A stretch of DNA of 9,545 nt from Planctomycetota bacterium. GTDB lineage: Bacteria; Planctomycetota; Planctomycetia; Pirellulales; Pirellulaceae. Shown here piece after piece: positions 1 through 5,915 of this stretch (its first letter is position 1; every line of letters begins with the position of its first letter). Under the pieces are notes generated by a model. That model was not told the origin of the DNA. It saw only the letters and a program-made list of their open reading frames with translations, and did no database searches. Position numbers and translations under genes: made by a program. The stretch is taken from positions 1-9,545 of the forward strand of contig JAJSAJ010001047.1 of NCBI GenBank assembly GCA_024274855.1, in the 5' to 3' direction.

Positions 1-86
1 ACAGTTATTGATTGGCGAATCCTTAGCGATCAAGAGACCATTGTAAAGGTGAAGGCTCGAATGCGCAAGACGTGTGAAACCAGATA

Positions 87-223
87 GGGCCTTGATCGTA
101 AGGTGGTCCAGGTAGGTCCCGCTTGCCGAGCGGGACATGGCGTAATCCAGGACGCTACAAGAGGTTTGGAACTGCAGCCGGAATCTGTTTGCCTGCTGCT
201 GGGCCGGATTGCGATCAAGGCCC
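87..223. repeat. 12-bp inverted repeat pair flanking a hairpin
   Basis: GGGCCTTGATCG at 87-98 is the exact reverse complement of CGATCAAGGCCC at 212-223. In addition, CCAGATAGGG occurs as an exact direct repeat at 80-89 and 223-232, next to each arm. The arms enclose 113 bases that contain a second, tighter hairpin at 116-136. In the fliM transcript this would lie about 45 to 180 bases past the stop codon. It could be a structured 3' untranslated region, a small RNA, or the remains of a duplicated or inverted fragment. The repeat is certain from the sequence; any function is unknown. Confidence 0.6.
116..136. terminator. Strong hairpin downstream of fliM, no U-tract
   Basis: GTCCCGCT at 116-123 pairs perfectly with AGCGGGAC at 129-136 across the 5-base loop TGCCG. 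It lies about 130 bases after the fliM stop. Neither side is followed by a run of T on the strand that would be transcribed, so it is not a classical intrinsic terminator. It may stop transcription weakly, protect the 3' end of the fliM message, or be a copy of a dispersed palindromic repeat. Confidence 0.35.
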
Positions 224-267
224 CAGATAGGGATCCGGGGGAAACGACGCTTGGTGCCTTTGGCGGA

Positions 268-1281
268 TCAAGATGGGCCCGGCTCGACTCGCGAGTCGAT
301 TTCAATCGCCTTGTGGCCTTTGAATGCACCAAGGCGAGCCCTGAATTTTGGCACGCCTTCGACCGCCACTTCAATCGGCTTATGAATGTCCTGCTCGGTC
401 TTGATGACGTCGCCCACACGAAGGCCAAGCAGATCGGATGTCGTAATTGTGGATTGGGCCAATGTGGCGACAAGGTGCAATTCGGCCCCTTTCAGGTTAC
501 GGCTCCATTGCGAGATTGACTCCTCTGTCGGTTGAACCTGCGTGTACCCAACCCAACTGTTCGTTGTCAGATTGCTGCTGATACGTTCCAGTGCGTTGAA
601 CGGAATACAAAGGTTCATCATGCCCCGCATGTCACCCAATGTCAGTTCGAAGCTGATCAAGACGACAACTTCGTTGGGAGGTACAATCTGCACCAATTGC
701 GGGTTGCTTTCGACGCGCTCGACTTTGAAGTCGAGCGGTGCGATCTTGTCCCAGACTCGCTTCAGGTCGTCCAGGAACAGATCGGTGATACGTGCTACCA
801 GTCGCAGTTCGATCTCCGTCAGCGGCCTGCGTCCCATCATCCCGGTCTCTTCGCTGCCGCCGAGCAGTCGATTGATGATCGGGTACAGAATGGACGGATT
901 GATATCGAGGATCAAATTGCCTTCCAGAGGAACGGCTGACAACAGGTTTAAACAGGTTGGGTTTTCGAGGCTGAAGATAAACTCACTATAAGTCAGCTGG
1001 TCAACGCTGGTCAGCTTGACTTCCACGATGCTTCGGAGCAGCGAGGAGAGTGCGGCACCAAAGTTGCGTCCAAGCCCCTCATGCAGTGACTGCAAGGCGC
1101 GCATCTGTTCCTTACCAACACGTTCCGGTCGCTTGAAGTCGTAGGGCGTTATCTTCTCGCGTGTGCGCAGCGAGCCGCCGGCGCTCGATGGTAACGATGC
1201 GGAGGGCGCTACCTTCGATTCCGGCTCCATCGCGTTCAGGAGGCTTTCGACTTCATCTTGGCTGAGTACATCGTCGGCCAT
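268..1281 (-). CDS. fliM: Flagellar motor switch protein FliM
   Basis: FliM forms the C-ring at the base of the flagellum. It binds phosphorylated CheY and passes the switching signal to FliG, with FliN as partner. The 337 residues match the usual family length. Residues 6-15 (LSQDEVESLL) match the N-terminal CheY-binding and docking motif. The middle domain carries the conserved glycine loop near 141-147 (GGSEETG), followed by PLTEIE. The C-terminal SpoA/FliN-like domain covers about 262-332 and includes GVPKFRARLG. The ATG has GGAG six bases upstream, and the gene ends with TGA. It starts 58 bases after the natural end of proA, where no clear promoter is visible, so it may be co-transcribed from upstream. 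It is the only flagellar gene in the window. The sequence appears intact. Confidence 0.97.
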   Translation of the reverse strand: MADDVLSQDEVESLLNAMEPESKVAPSASLPSSAGGSLRTREKITPYDFKRPERVGKEQMRALQSLHEGLGRNFGAALSSLLRSIVEVKLTSVDQLTYSEFIFSLENPTCLNLLSAVPLEGNLILDINPSILYPIINRLLGGSEETGMMGRRPLTEIELRLVARITDLFLDDLKRVWDKIAPLDFKVERVESNPQLVQIVPPNEVVVLISFELTLGDMRGMMNLCIPFNALERISSNLTTNSWVGYTQVQPTEESISQWSRNLKGAELHLVATLAQSTITTSDLLGLRVGDVIKTEQDIHKPIEVAVEGVPKFRARLGAFKGHKAIEIDSRVEPGPS

Positions 1282-1582
1282 TGTTCGCTCCGTCGATACG
1301 AGTTACAGCCTGTTCGTTCACGCGCTGTTCAAGACCACGTCAGTTCCGTATATGGCCGTTTCCGTGCACAATATACTTATAGCTGGTCAACTCACGCAAA
1401 CCGCACGGTCCGCGCGCATGAAACTTGTCCGTACTTATTCCAATCTCAGCCCCAAAGCCAAATTGGCTTCCATCATTGAATCGGGTGCTGGCGTTTATCA
1501 TGACGGCGGAACTGTCAACCTTCTTGGCAAAAAGGCGTGCCGAAGGAAGATCCCGAGTGACAATTGCGTCCGTGTGCCGTGA

Positions 1583-1585
1583 TCA
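1583..1585 (-). other. In-frame TGA inside proA (codon 344)
   Basis: This TGA follows HINTY, where ProA proteins normally have glycine (HI-N-x-Y-G-S-x-H-T). A single G-to-T change from GGA would explain it. The 80 codons that follow are still clearly ProA and end at a natural TGA at 1340-1342. Confidence 0.85.
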
Positions 1586-1861
1586 ATACGTGTTGATGTG
1601 TTGAATCGCCTCGTCCACCGAATCGACGATCTTCACGGATAGAATCGGCCCCAAGTACTCCGTCGCATAGTCTTCTGCGGTTGCCGTTCCGGCCTGCGGT
1701 ATCAGCTGGCGGGTACGCTCATCGCCTCGAAGCTCGATCTGATGAGCATGCAAAAGATCAACCAGATCCGGCAGGACGGCCGAGGCGACTGCCGAATGGA
1801 CAAGCAGGGACTCGCATGCGTTGCAAACACCCATCCGCTGGCATTTGGAGTTGACGACGAT

Positions 1862-1864
1862 TTA
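1862..1864 (-). other. In-frame TAA inside proA (codon 251)
   Basis: This TAA lies between ADLKMAK and IVVNSKCQR, a place where ProA proteins have an ordinary, variable residue. One first-position substitution from AAA, GAA or CAA would create it. The reading frame before and after is the same: the distance from 1862 to the in-frame ATG codon at 1832-1834 is 30 bases. Confidence 0.85.
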
Positions 1865-2687
1865 CTTGGCCATTTTCAGGTCGGCTGCCTGGTCAATATA
1901 GACGTGGCAATTTCCGTGGAAGTGCTTGATGACCGGCATCCTCGCCTCGCGGGCAACACGCGTAATCAATCCCTCGCCGCCGCGCGGAATCGCTACGTCG
2001 ATCAGATTGTCCAGGTGCAGGAAGTGATCAACTGCCTCACGATCCGTTGTCGACACCAACTGAACGGCGTTTTCCGGAATGCCCGTATCCGAAGCGGCTG
2101 CCTGCAGAATTTGCACAATGGCGTGGCTCGAATCGCGTGCTTCCTTGCCCCCTCGCAAGATGACGGCATTGCCACTCTTGAGGCAAATACCGGCTGCATC
2201 GGCCGTTACATTGGGCCGTGATTCATAAATGAAAAACACCACTCCCAGCGGGACACGGACTCGGGAAACCTCCAAACCGTTCGGACGCACGGTCGATTCG
2301 ATTATCTCACCGATCGGATCGGGCAACATCGCAATCTCTTCCAGCCCCCGTGCAATTCCGTCAATTCGCGCCTCGGAAAGACGAAGACGATCGATCTGAG
2401 CGTCTGTTAATCCGTATTCGCCAGCCCGGGCCACATCCCGAGCGTTGGCCTTTAACAGCGTGGTGCATTCTGCCCGCAACTCCGCCGCCGATGTGGTTAG
2501 CCAGCGGTTCTTTTCAGCCGCGCGAATCGCCCCGAGTTGCATTGCAGCCTCATGGGCCCGGCTGGCTACACGGCCACAGTACTCAACAAGATCCTGAACG
2601 GATTCGTCTGTCATCACTAATCCTACTTCTTCACCTTCCAGAACCGACAATCCCGAGCACGAGGCGTTGGGGGCAAATTGCCAAGAG

Positions 2688-2716
2688 AGTATGTTGGAAA
2701 TGGCCATTCGCGTCAA
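2688..2716 (-). promoter_or_regulatory. Possible sigma70-type promoter for proA
   Basis: On the minus strand TTGACG (2711-2716) is followed by a 17-base spacer and CATACT (2688-2693). These match the consensus -35 at five of six positions and the -10 at four of six. The site lies in the 160-base gap after folP, about 75 bases upstream of the proA ATG, and would let proA and fliM be transcribed separately from folP. This is pattern matching only, and planctomycete promoters are poorly characterised. Confidence 0.35.
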
Positions 2717-2774
2717 TGGCGTTCGCTGCACTCCAGCCGACCCGAACGTCGAAAACCCGAGGAATCATAAGGAG

Positions 2775-3644
2775 TTACACTGAGTGGTCCGAGTTCGGGC
2801 AAATCGCTGTGAACAACTGGAGTGCTTGACGGACCGGTCCGATGTCGTGCAGTCGGAGTACCGATACTTGCTGGACCGCCAACGCGATGGCAACACCGAT
2901 TGTGCCCGCCAGGCGATCCGCGCCATTGTCACCCAGTATGTGGCCGATGAAGGCTTTGCGCGAATGGCCGACCAGGATGGGGCAACCGAGCTGCACAAAA
3001 CGCGCGCAGCCGCTCAGCAGTGTTACGTTGTGTTGATGGGTCTTGCCGAACCCGATTCCGGGATCGAGGCAAATTCGCTCGGCGTCGATACCAGCCTGCA
3101 GTAGGGCATCCCGTCTGCATTGCAGGTAACCGTAGACGTCCGCGACAACATCGTCATAGACGGGGTTGTCTTGCATCGTGGCGGGTGTTCCGTGCATGTG
3201 CATGACACACAGACCGGCACGCGATTGAACGGCCAACTTAACCATTTCTGGATCCGCTTCAAGCCCCGTGACGTCGTTGATGATCTGAGCACCTTCGTCC
3301 AACGCGGCTCGCGCGACCCGTGCACTCGATGAATCGATTGAGATGGGCACGGTTGTCAGGCGACTGAGTTCACGAATCACCGGCAGGACGCGACGCATCT
3401 GTTCATCCGCCGAAACGGCGTGTGAGTAAGGACGTGTGCTTTCGCCACCAATATCGATAATATCCGCACCCTGTCCGACCAACGTCATCGCTCGTTCGAC
3501 GGCCCTGCCCGCGTCAAGAAACTGTCCGCCGTCCGAGAAGCTGTCCGGCGTCACGTTGACGATTCCCATCAGTTTGGGGAACGCGGACGGTTCAAGCTTC
3601 TGGTCGCGAAGTTGCCAGCAGGTTTGGCGCGCAGGCTGAGGCAT
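2775..3644 (-). CDS. folP: Dihydropteroate synthase
   Basis: The enzyme joins 6-hydroxymethyl-7,8-dihydropterin pyrophosphate to p-aminobenzoate to give dihydropteroate in folate synthesis, and is the target of sulfonamides. The chosen start gives 289 residues, close to the family norm. The pterin-binding TIM-barrel motifs appear in order: MGIVNVTPDSFSDGG at 26-40, GADIIDIGGESTRP at 59-72, INDVTGLEADPEM near 122-134, MHMHGTPATMQ at 148-158, DPGIGFGK at 194-201, GHSRK at 226-230 and RLHD at 264-267. K230, R264 and H266 have the same spacing as the K221, R255 and H257 substrate-contact residues of the E. coli enzyme. The ATG lies 7 bases after the lptE stop, so translational coupling is likely; the local ribosome binding site is weak. 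The same frame stays open upstream to 3878, but that part overlaps lptE and is not family-like. No defect is seen. Confidence 0.96.
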   Translation of the reverse strand: MPQPARQTCWQLRDQKLEPSAFPKLMGIVNVTPDSFSDGGQFLDAGRAVERAMTLVGQGADIIDIGGESTRPYSHAVSADEQMRRVLPVIRELSRLTTVPISIDSSSARVARAALDEGAQIINDVTGLEADPEMVKLAVQSRAGLCVMHMHGTPATMQDNPVYDDVVADVYGYLQCRRDALLQAGIDAERICLDPGIGFGKTHQHNVTLLSGCARFVQLGCPILVGHSRKAFIGHILGDNGADRLAGTIGVAIALAVQQVSVLRLHDIGPVRQALQLFTAICPNSDHSV

Positions 3645-3651
3645 GGACAGG

Positions 3652-4215
3652 TTACCAATTGCGGGCTTCCATCTCGGAGACAATTTGTTGGGCCAGCTGA
3701 CGAATCGCCTCTTGCTCGGCCGATGTGACCGATTGGCCGGCTTCAGGGACGAAAAGCGTGTCCTTCTGGATCGAGTTCTGAAGGAGGATCTGGCCTCGAT
3801 TGTCGATCCATGTTGTATAGACGGTTGGTCCGAATCGCAAACTGCGAGGTTGGTCGTCACTGTTCTCGGAAACAACACGCTTGTTGTCCCACATAATGCG
3901 GCCAGTCAAAATGCTGTCGGCAAGTGGGTCATGAACCACCTTGTAGGGCGTCCGCAGTTCAATCTCCTTGACCACCGCCTCCGTCAGCCATTCGCCCAGA
4001 TTCGGGCGCAGACTGTTCGATTGAAACATGGGTACATGAACGGTTCTGATTCCAGTCGGATAGAGTGCCCGATTGCCAATCTGGTATCCGGCGCATCCGG
4101 TCAGATCAACCAACACCAAGATGGCCATGGCGAGACAAGGCCGACAACGCATGATCGTATTCGATCGAATGCGTTGGGCTGGTTTGGGCATTGGCATGTC
4201 GGGGTGAAAGGCCAT
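3652..4215 (-). CDS. lptE: LptE-like LPS-assembly lipoprotein
   Basis: LptE is an outer-membrane lipoprotein that plugs the LptD barrel and helps insert lipopolysaccharide into the outer leaflet. The product has 187 residues. A hydrophobic signal segment (about 27-38) ends in the lipobox LTGC, with Cys41 as the predicted lipidated residue. The mature part begins AGYQIGN and continues RTVHVPMFQSN, then GEWLTEAVVKEIELRTPYKVV, the usual start of an LptE fold. The ATG at 4215 has AGG 10 bases upstream. An internal ATG at 4152 would give a more typical 19-residue signal peptide but has no visible ribosome binding site, so the start is uncertain. folP follows after 7 bases, and the preceding gene is a BamD-like lipoprotein, which gives a consistent outer-membrane assembly context. 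LptE sequences diverge strongly, so the family call rests on general pattern and context. Confidence 0.75.
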   Translation of the reverse strand: MAFHPDMPMPKPAQRIRSNTIMRCRPCLAMAILVLVDLTGCAGYQIGNRALYPTGIRTVHVPMFQSNSLRPNLGEWLTEAVVKEIELRTPYKVVHDPLADSILTGRIMWDNKRVVSENSDDQPRSLRFGPTVYTTWIDNRGQILLQNSIQKDTLFVPEAGQSVTSAEQEAIRQLAQQIVSEMEARNW

Positions 4216-4469
4216 TTCGAGCGAACCTGGTTCTGAACGGGCGATATCAATTTGAAAGCTTTAGCGTGCTTATAGAGCAGAAGTTAAACATTTTGAGTCA
4301 AGTATAGCGACCAACGGGAGCGGGTTATTGTGATCCGAGCGGTAGCTCGCAGTGGTCCGAGGCCCAGCCTCGTCAGAGTCTTATCGGTCGGTCAACTTTG
4401 TCAACAGCTTAACGATGTTTGAGGTCAGTAATCGAGCAAGCCCCAGTCGTGTTTCCGCGTGAAAACCGG
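4216..4469. other. Gap between TPR lipoprotein gene and lptE
   Basis: No gene is seen in these 254 bases. The half nearer lptE (about 4250-4315) is richer in A and T than its surroundings. On the minus strand it holds promoter-like hexamers: TATACT at 4301-4306, TTGACT at 4296-4301 and TATAAG at 4269-4274. No pair has good 16-18 base spacing (TTGACT to TATAAG is 21), so a promoter for lptE-folP is possible but not shown. The middle holds a twin hairpin, listed separately. Confidence 0.4.
4336..4372. repeat. Twin hairpin between TPR gene and lptE
   Basis: Two perfect small inverted repeats lie 8 bases apart. CGAGC (4336-4340) pairs with GCTCG (4345-4349) over a GGTA loop, and CGAGGC (4358-4363) pairs with GCCTCG (4367-4372) over a CCA loop. 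They sit about 100 bases past the stop of the TPR gene in the direction of transcription. No T-run follows, so they are not a standard intrinsic terminator. They could separate the messages of the TPR gene and lptE or belong to a dispersed repeat family. Confidence 0.4.
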
Positions 4470-5768
4470 TTACCGTTGCTTGGTCTGTTGGGGTTGTTTG
4501 GCCATCAGCAACGCGTTATCGTCCGGCGCCGAGTTAGGAAACAGCTTGACCAGCCAGGGTGCCAGTTGGTCGGGGTTAGCCGGTTTGGTGGCAATACGCC
4601 CGACTTGTTCCTGAGCTCGATCTGCAAACGGCGTGTCGCGATAGTCTTTCAATAACACCTGATAGTAGAACCTGGCGGCACCAAATTCGTGCCGATGTGC
4701 ATAGTACGAGGCCATCTCCCACTGTCGCTCCGCTTTGCGGTAACGCACTTCATGGTACGCGCGGCTCAATTCTTGCTCGTACTTGCGAGCTTCGTTTGGA
4801 AACTGGCGCCGTACCAACTTGATCAACTTTTCCGCTTGGTCTAACGCGTTTCCGGCATAGTCCGGTCCCTTGTAACTCTCCAGCTTTGCTTTGATTCCCA
4901 AGAAATGTGCCATGAACTGGTGCTCGCTACTTGGGAATGTCATGCGCAAATCCGAGTAATACTGGTCGGCTTTCAGAAAATCGCCTTGTTTGAAATACGC
5001 ATTTGCCGCGGCAAGTGTTGCATCGTCCGCCAACTTTCCAGTCGGATCGTCGATGCGCATACGGTCGAATATGCGAACCGCGTGCCCGAACGTATCGGTT
5101 TTAGGGCGTGACGGATCTGTCAGATTCACGGCAAACGTCGATTGAGCATGTGCCTGTTCGAGTTCAAGCCAGTATTTTGCAATCAGAAACCGGCGCGCAC
5201 CGACGGCATCCAAATAGCGTGTATTGGGATATTTCTTGAGGAGTATTTCTAGAAACTCGTTCGCCTTGACGTAACGGTCGGCGAAAAACTGTCCCTCCGC
5301 GGCGCGGAATAAGGCATCCTCTTCGAGTGCTGAATTGGGCCATCGTTCGGCTGCGGCCGTGTATTGCTTGCTCGCCTTTAGAAACTCTGTTGCCGCCTTG
5401 CCGCGATCCCTTGGAAGCAACTCAACCGCTTGACGATACGCTTGCTCACCTTTTTCGTAAAGCTGCTCTGCCGCCTTCTGGCTCGGACCTCTTCCCGCCA
5501 GGTTGTTTAATGTCTTGCGGATGTTTGACGGATAGAAGTCTTTGACACTCATGGAGGGTGGAGTCACTTTGGATGACGCCAAGGAGTCTGAATCCGGAAC
5601 CGGTTCGTTGTACGATGCGGGCGCGACAGATGACGTGGCACGCGGCGAAGCCGGATCGGAGCCAGACAAGTGATTCCACGGGCGGTCGGCAAACAGGGTG
5701 CAACCGATCGAGGAAACGCTAACAACCGTCGCGCTTAATAGAATGAAAAGTGGTTGTCGCAATGGCAT
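4470..5768 (-). CDS. Tetratricopeptide lipoprotein, BamD/ComL-like
   Basis: This is a predicted outer-membrane lipoprotein of 432 residues. The start at 5768 is preferred because AAGGA lies 8 bases upstream; the ATG three codons earlier (5777) sits directly against that AGG. The signal peptide (MPLRQPLFILL and a hydrophobic run) ends in the lipobox SIGC, with Cys23 predicted to be lipidated. A linker of about 70 residues rich in Ser, Pro and Ala follows. The rest is helical with TPR-like repeats, for example ALEEDALFRAAEGQFF, RYVKANEFLEILLKKYPNTR, AANAYFKQGDFLKADQYYSD and GAARFYYQVLLKDYRDTPFA. BamD, which acts with BamA in outer-membrane protein insertion, has the same lipoprotein-plus-TPR design, but E. 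coli BamD is only about 245 residues, so this protein is much longer. The lptE neighbour supports an envelope role. The BamD equivalence is inferred. Confidence 0.85.
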   Translation of the reverse strand: MPLRQPLFILLSATVVSVSSIGCTLFADRPWNHLSGSDPASPRATSSVAPASYNEPVPDSDSLASSKVTPPSMSVKDFYPSNIRKTLNNLAGRGPSQKAAEQLYEKGEQAYRQAVELLPRDRGKAATEFLKASKQYTAAAERWPNSALEEDALFRAAEGQFFADRYVKANEFLEILLKKYPNTRYLDAVGARRFLIAKYWLELEQAHAQSTFAVNLTDPSRPKTDTFGHAVRIFDRMRIDDPTGKLADDATLAAANAYFKQGDFLKADQYYSDLRMTFPSSEHQFMAHFLGIKAKLESYKGPDYAGNALDQAEKLIKLVRRQFPNEARKYEQELSRAYHEVRYRKAERQWEMASYYAHRHEFGAARFYYQVLLKDYRDTPFADRAQEQVGRIATKPANPDQLAPWLVKLFPNSAPDDNALLMAKQPQQTKQR

Positions 5769-5791
5769 TCTGGACATCCTTAGTTGTTCAG

Positions 5792-5810
5792 TATTTGCTC
5801 TTCACAAATA
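5792..5810. repeat. Short inverted repeat just upstream of the TPR gene
   Basis: TATTTG (5792-5797) and CAAATA (5805-5810) form a perfect 6-bp inverted repeat over 7 bases, about 24 bases before the TPR gene ATG. It could be an operator half-site pair or a weak AU-rich hairpin in the leader. A repeat this short can arise by chance. Confidence 0.25.
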
Positions 5811-5882
5811 ATCGTAATCTTCGTCAGCAGGTGCGGCCCTGCCGCTTCGTCATGAATCCGTGGTTGCTGCAAATCGTAAAAT

Positions 5883-5915
5883 GTCCAACCCCGTCCAACC
5901 CCGTCCAACCCCGTC
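5883..5915. repeat. 10-bp tandem repeat, three exact copies, at recO stop
   Basis: On the plus strand the unit GTCCAACCCC occurs three times without change (5883-5912), followed by a partial GTC (5913-5915). On the transcribed strand this reads as repeats of GACGGGGTTG, with three GGGG runs separated by TTGGAC. The recO stop codon (5914-5916) takes two of its bases from the edge of the array, so the repeat falls in the recO-TPR gene spacer, not in a protein. Confidence 0.9.

Larger units (their letters stand above)
1..267. other. Non-coding stretch downstream of fliM
   Basis: No convincing gene is present on either strand here. Open frames that cross this stretch are antisense or out-of-frame shadows of fliM with low-complexity, arginine- and serine-rich translations. 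No fliN start follows fliM within the window, although fliN is a common partner. The stretch holds a strong 8-bp hairpin and a pair of longer-range inverted and direct repeats, listed separately. A downstream gene could begin beyond base 1. Confidence 0.6.
1340..2614 (-). pseudogene. proA: Glutamate-5-semialdehyde dehydrogenase, two in-frame stops
   Basis: ProA (gamma-glutamyl phosphate reductase) makes glutamate-5-semialdehyde with NADPH in the second step of proline synthesis. The start is the ATG at 2614, with AGGA six bases upstream. One continuous frame of 425 codons runs to TGA at 1340-1342, the usual ProA length. It contains TAA at codon 251 and TGA at codon 344. The N-terminal part has VPLGVVFFIYESRPNVTADA and SGNAVILRGGKEA, then PRGGEG and the HGNCHVYID region. 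After the TAA the same frame continues with IVVNSKCQRMGVCNACES, which holds the catalytic cysteine (codon 264). After the TGA it continues with SRHTDAIVT, NASTRFNDGS, GAEIGISTDKFHARGP and LRELTSYKY. No frameshift is needed. Termination at the first stop would give 250 residues without the catalytic cysteine. No good ribosome binding site precedes the ATG at 1834, so restart there looks unlikely. Readthrough or sequence error cannot be excluded. Confidence 0.9.

Noticed and set aside
103..519. Plus-strand open frame antisense to fliM
   Set aside because: Its translation has no recognisable family pattern and most of it simply mirrors the conserved fliM coding region. No ribosome binding site supports it.
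1834..1862. Frameshift in proA between its two large open segments
   Set aside because: The two segments are in the same frame, and the intervening codons translate as IVVNSKCQR, as expected for ProA. The break is a TAA substitution, not an indel.
1340..2614. Alternative genetic code with reassigned stop codons
   Set aside because: Intact neighbouring genes end at TGA, TAA and TAG at the expected C-termini, so all three act as stops here.
2775..3878. Longer 367-residue version of the folP frame
   Set aside because: The first 78 residues overlap lptE, are rich in Arg and Ser and do not resemble dihydropteroate synthase. The ATG at 3644 gives a normal-length protein.
4380..4410. Promoter from the doubled TTGAC motif (GTTGACAAAGTTGACC on the minus strand)
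   Set aside because: No reasonable -10 hexamer lies 16-18 bases downstream of either copy.
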